This document shows positions 40,695 to 50,881 of a stretch of DNA of 64,000 bases, one piece after another. Positions within the stretch are counted from its first letter, which is position 1, and each line of letters starts with the position of its first letter. The translations under genes were made by a program, and so were the position numbers. A model generated the notes under the pieces. The model had not been told where the DNA came from and ran no database searches. It was given only the letters and a program-made list of their open reading frames with translations. Location of the stretch: positions 275,001 through 339,000 of the forward strand of contig CAJNDS010002297.1 in NCBI GenBank assembly GCA_905221605.1. The letters are read 5' to 3'. Origin of the DNA: Symbiodinium natans (lineage: Eukaryota > Sar > Dinophyceae > Suessiales > Symbiodiniaceae).

Positions 40695-42435
40695 TCACAT
40701 CTCGAGTAGACTGTTTTCAAGGGCTAGCGAACAAATCCGTTGGCATTCTGATGGGTCCCCTTCCAGGGCCTCATGCAGAAACGCTGGCACTGGGTACTCC
40801 TGTGCCCAATCGGCCGCTGTGCGGTTATGGCAGTTTCGAATGTCCAGCCGCGCACCAGCAGTGATGAGAGCCGCAGCTCCTTCGTACTGCCCTGACTTGA
40901 TTGCTGCCATTAAGGGGGTCGAGCCGGCAAGTTCTGAGAAGACCCTTGTGGATGTTGTCTTCTTGCCACACCTATACTGCAGCGACTTGAAGGCAGTGTA
41001 CATGCCCCAAAGTGACATGTGGCGCTGTTTCCATTGATAGTTCACGTCTGCTTGAAGCCCAATGAGGCGCCAGACCAGCTCGGCGCTGCCGCCTCGGAAG
41101 ACCATGGCAGAGTAGAGGGCTCGCGACAGATTGGGAGCGCACGCTCGGTGATTGGCTTGAAGGAGAATTTCCTCCAGAGCCTCCACTGCACCATATGCAG
41201 CAGCCAGCTCGAAAGTAGAAAAGCCGAAAAGGTTTGTCGTATCGAGACTGCCGCCGGCACTGCACAGCATGCGGATGCCTTCTGGGCTATTCACCATGGC
41301 GGCAAAGCACATGGGCGGTGTAACGACGCCGGCACCAACTTGGGCTCCAGCTTCAAGCAGAAGCCGCGCGGCCTGGTGGTGCTTCAGGGAGATGGCGATA
41401 GCCAGGGCTGACACAAATGGCGGCATCTCCACTTGCGGCTGGCTGCCTTTTGTGAGACTCTGCGGATCGGCACGTTGCTCCAGCAAGCCCATGATCAACT
41501 CTGGGTCCCCACCAAGCGCAGCATAGTGCAAAGGCGACCAGCCTTTGACGTCCACGTCAGATATCTTCTCGAAACCCATCTCATGCAAAAACAAGGGTAC
41601 AGGAGACCGACAGGTGCAGCACGGAGCAAAGTCCGGGATGAGATCACGCACAGGCTCGGCAGGGAGTCCGCGCAAATGAACGGTGTGCAAGTTGCGCAGA
41701 ACGCGGTAGCTTACCAAGTCCCCATGCTTCAGCTGCTGCAGCAGCTTGCGCCGAATTGTTTTCACAAGGGCTGTTGCTAACTTCGGTCTATCTGCAGCGT
41801 CAGTAAACTCTCCATGGCCCGGTGAACCACCAAGGGTCAACACCGGCGAGATCACCATCTCAACTTCTGTGGCGCTTTTGATCATGATCCAAGATGCATC
41901 ATCGGATAGCTCCCTAAATGTCCGCTCAGCCCTACACCATCCACGGGAAGCCCAAGTACCGGGCGTGAGGAGCTTGGAGAGACTGGAATTCTCGACGACA
42001 GGGCAAAGAGCGAAAAAGAAGGAGCACCTCGCGATGTAAGCAGGAATGCTGCTGACAGCTTTGTCAAGTTCGCTCTGGCATTTAGTGACAGTGCCGTCCT
42101 GCGAAAGCAAGCCCACCTCGTGGTCAAGCTGTGGGCAAGAGAAGTAGTCATACCAGATGAACACAGAACTCGTTCTGAGCGCTGCGGTTGACATGGACTT
42201 TGCTCCGGGAACGAGACCTTCCGTGCCAAGGTCGACTGGAATTTCCCGCGCGGATTCAAGCATGTAGTTGAAGGCCTGCTGCAGCACACGTAGCTGAACG
42301 CACTCCGGATCGGGATGTTCGCGATCACGCCACTGGTGTGAAACAAAGGCCGCCTTTCCCATGTGCGATGCAAACACGACAAGCTTGCCGTCGGCCTGCA
42401 GCTCCTGTGGCTTCGGCTCGTGGCCGCTACATTCT
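40695..42435 (-). CDS. TIR/HET-like domain protein with ankyrin repeats
   Basis: A single frame open from a minus-strand T-rich tract (42445-42475) to the stop at 40695, about 580 residues. The first ATG is at 42360-42362, but the frame is open above it. The T-rich tract followed by AG (CGAAG, CTAG) suggests the start of an exon rather than of the gene. N-terminal third: FVSHQWRDREHPDPE, then FIWYDYFSCPQ and SRGWCRAERTFRELS. This pattern recalls TIR/HET-type signalling domains and occurs in many dinoflagellate proteins (recollection, not a search). C-terminal half: ankyrin repeats, for example GWSPLHYAALGGDPELIMGL, ALAIAISLKHHQAARLLLEA, FSTFELAAAYGAVEALEEIL and GSTPLMAAIKSGQYEGAAAL. Ankyrin repeats bind proteins, so a cytosolic sensor or scaffold role is inferred. 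Upstream exons may lie to the right. Confidence 0.8.
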
Positions 42436-42479
42436 AGCTTCGAAACTCGCCCGATAAAAAATAACAAAAAAAACTTTCA

Positions 42480-44770
42480 ACCACTGCACACTGCACAACT
42501 ACCATCCAAACCAGGATATATCCGGCATCGATGCTGTCACAAGCTCTGCAGAAGAAGCGACGAGATGCCTCTCTACACATGGGATGCTGCCCGAAGGCTT
42601 TTAAGATTTGGCATCATCGTAGACACATCGATGACACTGAGTAGAATCGAGATCCTGGCGTTTAGGCCACCCGCCTGGAACTGGACTCTCTTTATGCCTT
42701 CTCAATGACTCTCGTCTTCCTGCGTCCCCCAAACCCCAAACCTTGCATCGACTTCTCGGCTCTCCTCGTGGGGGCTCATCTCGGAAAGCTGCAGCAACGT
42801 CGGCAGCGGCATGGTGTACATCGGGAACCACGAAGGCAGCTTCCCAATCTGAGCGAGCGCTGCATGTTACACCCAGACAAGTCCCTGGTGGCTGGCACTG
42901 GTGAAAAGAGAACCGTTCACTGCCAAGGCCTCATAAACTGCCAAGAAGGAGGAGGAGAACAGGAGATTTGGCACTAAGCACCTGGATCTCCGCCCTAGGA
43001 CACCCTGGCCTTTGTGTGGGCCGTTGATCCAGATTCCCTCGTCCCGAAGTGACCTGTTTACTCCCCTTTTTCACAACAACGAGTTGACTGACCCATCATG
43101 ATGGCATACGGCCTTCACGAAGCAAGTAACTTCAATTCCCGGTTGCATCTTGAGGATGTCGTGAGTCATAACACAAGCCCTGAAGAAACCCTATCCAAGA
43201 CCCTCTTCCTTATGAAGAAACCCTCATTAGCGATCCGTGGTTAAGTCCTGCACACTACTCCCTGCAGACTTTTCGCAGCGTCACGCAAACATCTGCAACA
43301 ACCAAATGCACGTCAACTGCACACACCTTCTAAACAACAAGCACTTATAACAATGAACGCTCTACCTTAAAACGCCTTTGACGCAAGAACTACACCGTTA
43401 TACCCCTCTAAACCGGCATGCTGCTGCCACAAGCTTTTACTTGAGTCAAGGAAAATGGCAAACTGCTTACTCAAACAGTTTGGCCTTCTCGACGTCTCCT
43501 GGCTGTGAACGCAAGTCGTTGGCATACCTCAAGCATGCTATGGCATTGTATAAAATACGGCAGCAACTAAAACACACTGTGGTATTTTTGGGTTGTTAAG
43601 TTGTTAAATCTAGGAATGGTGCTTGGGGGCCAGGTACCTCAAAGAAACACGTGGTGAAGGCCAAGAACAATCTGTCACCCGCATAAGCACAAGCAAGCAA
43701 AAGGTCAACCATGAACCTTCTCCAAAGGCATGCTCAAGCGCACCAACGTGGAAAGCTGTCAAGAAAATTGTTGGGCAACCATGTACTACAATACATACAT
43801 CTTATATAATATGCTTACTTAAAAATCTATATAGATGTATACATATATGTATGTGTGTGCATTCTTACATTTTAAGTTCCAAAAACAAACAACTACCCCA
43901 TAAAAGTAAAATGCCAACCCTTGTTCCAGAACCAAAGCTTGGAGACACCAAGAAACCATGAAACAAAAAAAAGGAACCCGCTGGGTCATCTGGATATTCT
44001 TCTGAAGGAACACCATCTACGCAACAAAAAATGCAGACTCATCGATCCCACGTGAGAACCCTGGTTGAATCCGTGGAACTCAGAACCTTAAGTTTCCACG
44101 GGACCTTTGCAGCGGTGTCAAACGTCTGCAACCACATGCACAGCTCGCCATGGCTCAATTCGGAAGCGGTCACGTGAGGGTGGTCACACAATCAGAAGCG
44201 CACTTCAAAGTGTATATGGGTGGCATTCGGTCTATCAAGCTACCGTGGACCTGCTGGTACTACCGCGACAGTACATGTTGGGACATCAGCCAGAAGATTT
44301 GCTGGAACTGCACGACGGCTTTGTTCATAAGCTTCCCACAAGATGATTGCCCGTGTTTTTTCCTGGATGGGGGATCCTTGCTAAGTGAAATGACAAGACA
44401 AGGTTCTTCCCAACAAGCGGTGTTAAGGATGAAACATCAGAGGCAGACCGGTGATTCTTCAAAGACAGGATCCAACCCAATCAAAGGATTATGTGCTTGA
44501 TTAACTTTGCTCGAAAGTGCCTGGGGCATCCATCCACAACAGCACTCACCACATAAGTCAAACAACCAACTTGGATAAACGTATGCAGCTTCTACAGACC
44601 GTGACAGTGCTGTTGTCTTTGTCTAATCCGGCAACTTGGCTAACACCGCAGTTTCGATCAGCGAAGAGCCACACTTGTTGAGGGGCCTCTGCAACACCAA
44701 CTCCTGGGATGATTTCTTCCCATCAAAGGCAGTAGCATGGTGATTGTGCATCGCAGCACAATAGATCAGA
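42480..44770. other. Gene-poor interval
   Basis: Only short open frames on both strands, AT-rich simple sequence at 43795-43870 (TATATAGATGTATACATATA type) and no recognisable domains. The missing 5' exon(s) of the ankyrin gene could lie here, but I could not identify them. Confidence 0.5.
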
Positions 44771-44776
44771 CCATAC

Positions 44777-45165
44777 TCAAACGCGCAAGGGCTCCCTTTT
44801 CAGGTCACAGCCCTGCGCACTCAGATCCAATCTTACCGTGCTGAACAACTCCTTAAGTGTTCTCACTGCCCTCTCAACACCACCAACCGCTTCCTGTCCT
44901 TGTAGAGTACTCTGGGTCCAACCTGAATCCCCAGATAGGCTCACTTGATCAGGGCACTCACTGCTGTCTCGCTGTTGTTCGCAACAGTACAGCTGACCCT
45001 GCGCTATCCAACCCAAAAGCGTTTATCCAGTACCAAATCCAGGTCGAGGTGTCGGCATTTGTTCCTACCAACAGACAGCCGATCATTCTGGTTGACATCT
45101 CGGCCATGACCAGCAGCTTCACACCGCCCCCTGGACCTCGCACTGTACGCGACAACACCAAAGAG
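44777..45165 (-). pseudogene. Retrotransposon integrase relic
   Basis: Two minus-strand frames, shifted against each other, together resemble a retroelement integrase core. 44958-45161 reads VKLLVMAEMSTRMIGCLLVG then WINAFGLDSAGSAVLLRT. 44777-45016 reads LSGDSGWTQSTLQGQEAVGG then VERAVRTLKELFSTVRLDL. The G-x-VERAVRTLKE segment corresponds to the catalytic-Glu region. No LTRs or RT were found nearby, so it is a decayed fragment, unrelated in frame to the intact element at 50-60 kb. Confidence 0.55.
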
Positions 45166-46454
45166 GAACCCTGTCAACAGACACCTAGACAAGAATAAGC
45201 TTTGCAACAGCAGCAGTCGATGCAACATTTCATTTATTTCGGACGCATGCGCGGGTCACGTCCCACGCCTTGGCGGACACGAGATTTGGTCTTCAACCTC
45301 AGCAGGCAGGCTGGCAGGCAGGCCTAGTCTGAGAGCATCGGCCATGCAGGCTGGTAGTTCGAGGCAACAGAGCTAGAAGATGTTGATTGTAGGGCAGAGC
45401 GTTGAGGTGATGGTCTTGATGTAGAAAGCGCCATCCGTTCTTTACTGACGATGCCCCTTGAGGAAGATAATTTGAGAAGCTGCTGTACCCGGTATACTGT
45501 GGAGGCTCTCTTGAGCGCCTGCAAGTCGAAGTAGAAAGGTCCAGTTGCTTATCATCGTGTAGATGGAGATTGGAGGGGTTTTTTTTTTGAACAGTCGCCT
45601 CTTTACTGCATCAGCAGCCCAGTAGGCCGTCCTTGTGAGTCTCAACACGAAGGGTGAAACAAACTGTACAAGCCAGCGAGTGAAAAAGAAGTCGTGACTA
45701 CAAAGAAGCAACCGCTAGCGCAGAGGCCCTTATTGCAAGACAACTTAACGCAAGGCCAGCATGGTGAGACCAATGCAAACAAGAACCTACCGGCGCCAAT
45801 CACTCAGCAGCCCGTCACCCATAGCAATGCTGCGCCACGTCTGGTACAGACATTAAGCGAAAGTGTGGGTAGGCCGTAAGGCAAGGAACCTCCGTCACCT
45901 AAACTGCTCAACGCGTCCGTAGAGACAGTCCCCACACAAGCGCCAGGGCCGTAGCAATAGCACTCAGGACTCCATTGTAGGTTGGCAAGGAAGTTGCAAG
46001 CACGCTAAGCACAATGCACACAGAGTGCCAGAAGAGGCGTCCCCTTCCCCCCCGACAAGCAGGGGCAGACAAGGGGCTGGTGTGGCTACACTATGCTGCC
46101 GTCTGCGCTGGGTGAGTCCGGGCGTCCTCACGTAGCTACGGCCATAGGGCAGGCCTGAAGCGCTGCTTGCAAGAGGCCATGTTCTTACAGCCCCGCGCAG
46201 CGGCCGATTTTTGAGACGGCGCAAGAGCCCCAGAGGCTGCTGGCTGGCACTTGGCAAGTGTGCTTCCCAGGTACCAGGAGCCTATCGGCTTGGCGTGCTT
46301 GCCTGGTGCAGTTTAAGGCCCACAAGGCTGCGTAACACTCTGCAGCCAACCGCGCGTCAAGTGTGAGAGTCAAGGGGCCTTAGAACTCGGAGCCCCGCGC
46401 AGCGGCCGATTTTTTTTAAGACTACACCTGATGCAGGACCCACAGCAAAGTGCT

Positions 46455-46815
46455 AGGCCTAGTCACTTCTGGACCTGCTGGAATAGGCCGAAGCAGCAGC
46501 TCCTCACATCCCTTCTGGGCCTTCTGGCGAAGGTTCCGGCAGCCGTTTGCGGGGCCCAATCACTTCTGGGCCTTCTGGAGAAGTTTTAGGCAGCAGTTTG
46601 AGAGGCCCACTCACTGCTGGGCCTTCCGGAGAAGTTTTAGGCAGCAGTTTGAGAGGCCTAATCACTCTGAGCCCTCCAGGGAAGGTTGAGGCAGCAGTTT
46701 GAGAAGCCTAATCACTTCTGGGCCTTCAGGCAACTGTTGGGACAGCAGTTTGAGAGACCTAATCATTTCTGAGCCTTCTGGGGATGTTTGAGGCATCAGT
46801 CTGAGAGGTCTACCC
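46455..46815. repeat. Minisatellite family 1, about 55-60 bp unit
   Basis: Six or seven degenerate copies of AATCACTTCTGGGCCTTCTG plus GAGAAGTTTTAGGCAGCAGT plus TTGAGAGGCC. The same family returns at 47320-47480. A separate motif CCCCGCGCAGCGGCCGATTT recurs at 46191, 46391 and 46936 around it. Confidence 0.8.
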
Positions 46816-47024
46816 ACTGCTTTTGCTGGCCACAGCGCAGGAGGGCGGGCGCCCTCCTGGCCGGGCAGTGAGACTGCAGGTAAGGTGTCCAAGATGCCTG
46901 TCAATAGATGCGGCGTCCTGTGATCACTCAACTGCCCCGCGCAGCGGCCGATTTTTGCGACTGCAAGCCTGTCGCAGAAATGGGCAGTTTGCGCAAGACG
47001 ATACACATCTCTGCTGCTCTCAGG

Positions 47025-47315
47025 TCCTGTGAGAGCCGATAGGCTCGTAATATCTCTCCGCCTTGCTCGCAGGTCCCGTAGGCCAATAAGCTTCAGGCTC
47101 GAGATCTCTCTCCCTGCTGCTCCCGGGTCCGGAGAGCCCATAGGCTTTAGGTTTGCGATTTATCTGCGTGCTGCTCCCAGGTCGCGTAGGCCCATAGGCT
47201 GCAGGTTCGCGCTTTTACTTCATGCCGGGTCCTGATACCCGATAGGCTTCAGGTTCGCGATTTCCCTCCCTGCTGCTTCCAAGTCCCGAGGGACCACAAG
47301 CTTCGGGTGCACGAC
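47025..47315. repeat. Minisatellite family 2, about 60 bp unit
   Basis: Five degenerate copies of GGTCCCGTAGGCCCATAGGC plus TTCAGGTTCGCGATTTCTCT plus CCCTGCTGCTCCCA, placed between two blocks of family 1. Confidence 0.8.
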
Positions 47316-47479
47316 TTAACCTCCTCTGGGCATTCTGGTAGGGCTGAAGCAGCAAATCCGATAATCCCTACTGGGCCTTCTGGCGAAGGTGCTGGCAACC
47401 GCTTGCGAGTCCTAATCACATATGAGCCTTCTGAAGAAGTTTTAGGCAGCAGTTTAGGGTCTACTCACTGCTGGCACTC

Positions 47480-48160
47480 CAACATGAGGGCACCCCTCCA
47501 ACATGAACAGGCTTTGTCCCTGCCGGTTGTTCCAGGCACTCTTCCAGCAGAAACAGGAGCGTCCCTGCCGGGTAAGTTCTGACACGGCCTCCGCCCTATG
47601 TGCCGAGCACTGTCACAAGAGTGAGGGGCAGACCAAAAACCTAAGCAGCAAACCTAAACCCTAAATGCAAAGACTACACACCCGCCAACTGCCACCACGC
47701 GCAGAGCTGCACACAAACGAGCCCGCCAGGCTCATCAACAAGACGCCTTCGCGGAGCCCCGCAGCGCTAGGTGCATGATTGGCAAGTGGATGTGAGGAAG
47801 CATTTTGAGTAGATGGGAATGCCACTAACGGACACTTAACACTACACCTCAGCTAGCCCGGCACGCTTGCACCGACTGGCAAGGACTTGGGCCTCCCAGC
47901 GTGACTGCAGGTTTTGGGATTCCCCCCCCCTCCAGTGGGGAAGGCTTTTTCCTGTACTCAATTCCTTTGTTCTGCAACACTCTTGATTCCTCCCTTCACT
48001 CCATCAAGTAATGGATCCGCTGAGCTTCCTCGGCTTCCCTCCAATCTTTCACGTTTTGGGTTGTTGAGGGAATAGCCAAGAGGGGAACTTCAAGGGTGAA
48101 TCCCAACCTCCACAGTACACACCTGGGGCTTGGGCCGCCTGGCACAAGTGCCCGGTGGCT
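47480..48160. other. No supported gene
   Basis: Contains two CCCTAAA units at 47652-47664, a C-rich run near 47922 and otherwise nothing I can support. Confidence 0.5.
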
Positions 48161-48169
48161 TGGACTACA

Positions 48170-48500
48170 TAGGGACCTGAGGACCTGTGACATCTACTGA
48201 TCCTGGAACGCCCGGCACAAGACCCACGGGGTTTGTGCTGCACTCTGTTGAACCTGGGACGCCTGGCAATAGACCCACGGTGGTCCATGCTGCAATAAGG
48301 ACCTGAGGACCTGTGGCATCTGCTGAACCTGGGACGCCTGGCACAAGACCCACAGTCTGTGCTGCAATAGGGACCTGACCTGATGAGAACCTGCGGCATC
48401 TGCTGAACCTGGGACGCCTGGCACAAGACCCACGACGGTCTGTGCTGCAATAGGGACTGAGGACCTGCGGCATCTGCTGAACCTGGGACGCCTGACAAGT
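48170..48500. repeat. Minisatellite family 3, about 65 bp unit
   Basis: Five copies of GACCTGTGGCATCTGCTGAA plus CCTGGGACGCCTGGCACAAG plus ACCCACGGTCTGTGCTGCAA. Overlapping minus-strand ORFs (CQASQVQQMPQVL) are its translation. Confidence 0.85.
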
Positions 48501-48960
48501 GAATTTCTGTGCACCTTGAGCCTGTGCATGCGGGCACATGCAAGGGCCTGTGCACCTTGAGTGCGTTGACACCTGCGAGCACGCCTGACCCGGAAGGGCC
48601 TGTGCACCTTGAGCCTGTGCCTTTGCAGGCACCTGGAAGGGCCTGTGCACCTTGAGCCTGTGCATATGGGGGCACCTGCAAGCACGCCTGACCCGATAGG
48701 GCCTGTGCACCTTGAGCCTGTGCATTTATTTGCAGGCACTTGCAAGCACGCCTGACCCGGCGGGGCCTGTGCACCTTGAGCCTGCGCGGGCACCTGCAAG
48801 CACGCCTGACCCGGAAGTGCACTTTGAGCCTGTGCATTTGCTGGCACCTGCAAGCACGCCTGACCCGGAAGGGCCTGTGCACCTTGAGCCTGTGCATGCG
48901 CGGGCACCTAGAGCCACGCCTGACCTCGAGCCTGTGCATATGCGTGCACCTGGCGGCAAG
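48500..48960. repeat. Minisatellite family 4, about 60 bp unit
   Basis: Eight or so copies of GGGCCTGTGCACCTTGAGCC plus TGTGCATTTGCAGGCACCTG plus CAAGCACGCCTGACCCGGAA. The unit length is near a multiple of three, so a minus-strand ORF of repeats (AQAQGAQALPGQACLQVPA) runs through. I see no sign that it is expressed. Confidence 0.85.
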
Positions 48961-48969
48961 GCACGTACT

Positions 48970-50128
48970 AGCTAGGGGGCATGGCACCTGTACTGAGCGC
49001 ACTTCACTGTTGCAAAGAGTTGATACGCTGCACGGGTGGGAGAGGCAGGCATACACAGTAATGACAATTATTCGAAGGCCTAACCTTTGCTGCGTTCACG
49101 CTCTTACCAGCAGACAAAGGCCAGCGCAATACACAAAGCACTTCCATGGCGTTCTCGCTCTTACTCACCAAGGGAAGCGCACAAACAGACAAACACCCAC
49201 CTTCCCCGTCCACGACGGCAAAATCAACACCCGCAACATTTAGTGCTCTCGCCGGGTGGGCCTGACGAGTGCAGTTTGGGCCAGTCGAGAATGATGCACG
49301 GCGTTCAATAGTAAACATTGATCTCAGACTGCGGCAAAATCATGCTCCTATCTTCACATGCACCGCAAGTTAAACGGTTTGGTAAAAACGAATTCGCACT
49401 TGCGACATAGTGCAGATACCTTACGCCGAAGCTATCCGTACTGCACATATGCGCAAGAAACTCAAAATACTGTGCTTGCAGAAGGGAACGGGCGTTCCCA
49501 ACAGATGTTGGACTAAACAACTAGGTAGAACACATTTAAATCAGTTGGCAAGAAAGAACGGGCGTTCTCAACACCAACTTAACTGAGTGACAGGACAACT
49601 GAGGGCTCAGTTGCTTTAGAAGGTTGGGACCGTGACGGGGCAACTGAGGGCTCAGTTGACGTTACTTTTTAAAGGTTGGGAGCCAACAATCACCTTCCCC
49701 TTTCAGTATAAGGACGAAGGTGTTGTTCAGTACAGGCAAATCCAGGAAGCTGTCCGGGTGATGTGGCACACGGCCCAAACCTCAATGACAAGATACATGC
49801 GTATTCCCATTCCGACGCATCTTGACGAGCAAGAGCTGCCTCCAATGCAGGTCATGCCCAGCCGAGAGAGGCGTTCCCATACCACCTCAGCTGGCCATCG
49901 CTCCCGGCCGCAAGACTACCTCGGAATACTCTTGGTTTGGCAACCCTCTCGTGGTCTATGCCACGGATTGGATCGTACTTGTCTTTTGTGTGCTTACAGC
50001 TTGCAGCTGTGAACACCCTTCTGGGTCGGCCCCGCGGTGTGCCTGTGGGACGGGGGGCCTTTCTTTCGTGGTTGCTCCACTGGCCATCTGCCACGGACTA
50101 CCCTGGACCGGTCCTGCCTGGATGTTCC
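48970..50128. other. Left flank of the copia element
   Basis: Short open frames only, for example plus-strand FQYKDEGVVQYRQIQEAVRV at about 49700-49760, unidentified. The last part (50064-50128) resembles the sequences at 60441-60530 and 61181-61270. Confidence 0.4.
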
Positions 50129-50133
50129 AGCTT
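50129..50133. repeat. Target-site duplication AGCTT, left
   Basis: AGCTT directly abuts the left LTR and recurs at 60189-60193 beside the right LTR, as expected for a copia integrase (5 bp). Confidence 0.85.
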
Positions 50134-50670
50134 CGTTGAAACTCGTGGCACAGCTACGGGGGCCTAAGGGACCTCAGGTCAAGACTACACTCAACCCTCA
50201 CAGCACGAAGTGCGGACTCTTTTCACTGCGCTGTTCACAGCTTCTCGAGCTCCGCTCGTCTTGAGCCAATGCGAGCACGGCTCTCCAGCTTCAAACGCTG
50301 TCTGCCAGACATGGGAAAACAAAGGTACTTCAGGTGAAAACGCTCAGCCATGGAACTTCTACTCCTAAACACTGTGGGTAGGTTCCTAGCACCTCTTAGG
50401 TGCTCTGCTGAGCTCTGTGCAGGCCTAAACTGGCTTGAGTCACTTCTGGTCACCAAATACCAGGTCACAAACAGGAAACGAGTTCCGACAAACGAGTTTC
50501 GAGAAAACGAACAGAAAACGGTTCTTCCTACTCAAAACAAGATCTCACCAAGCCAAAACAAATCTGCACTGCCTGACATGTCCTCGTACCTATGCTTCAC
50601 ACTCATAGCAGACAACTCAAGTGCACATCACGTGTCAACTGGGAAACTAGGAGGGTCACATATATCAACT
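50134..50670 (-). repeat. 3' LTR of the copia element
   Basis: 537 bp. Matches the other LTR except for two substitutions (CGAGAA/CAAGAA and CCTACT/CCAACT contexts) and 21 extra bases near 50628-50649 that include CACGTGTCAACTGGG. Begins and ends with short inverted repeats (CGTTGA / TCAACT on the + strand). Confidence 0.95.
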
Positions 50671-50681
50671 CCCCCTCATGA
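50671..50681 (-). promoter_or_regulatory. Polypurine tract
   Basis: On the minus strand CATGAGGGGG directly precedes the 3' LTR, the expected plus-strand priming site. Confidence 0.8.
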
Positions 50682-50881
50682 CCAAGAGTTTCACCGTTGG
50701 TCACGTCAACTAAGCTCCACGCAAAGCCAACTAAGCTCCTCGCCGGGGCGCGCATTCCGGCGCATTCCTCAGTCCTAGACCGCTGCACTGACTTCAGACC
50801 GCTGGAGGTCGATTAACTCTCGCAAGGTAACCTGGCTGGGCGGGTGGGCGGGTAAGCCAGGGTTAGACAGGCGGGCGCGAA

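Noticed and set aside
48049-49056. A 335-codon minus-strand ORF with repeated AQAQGAQ units
   Set aside because: It follows minisatellite families 3 and 4 and shows no domain outside the repeat.
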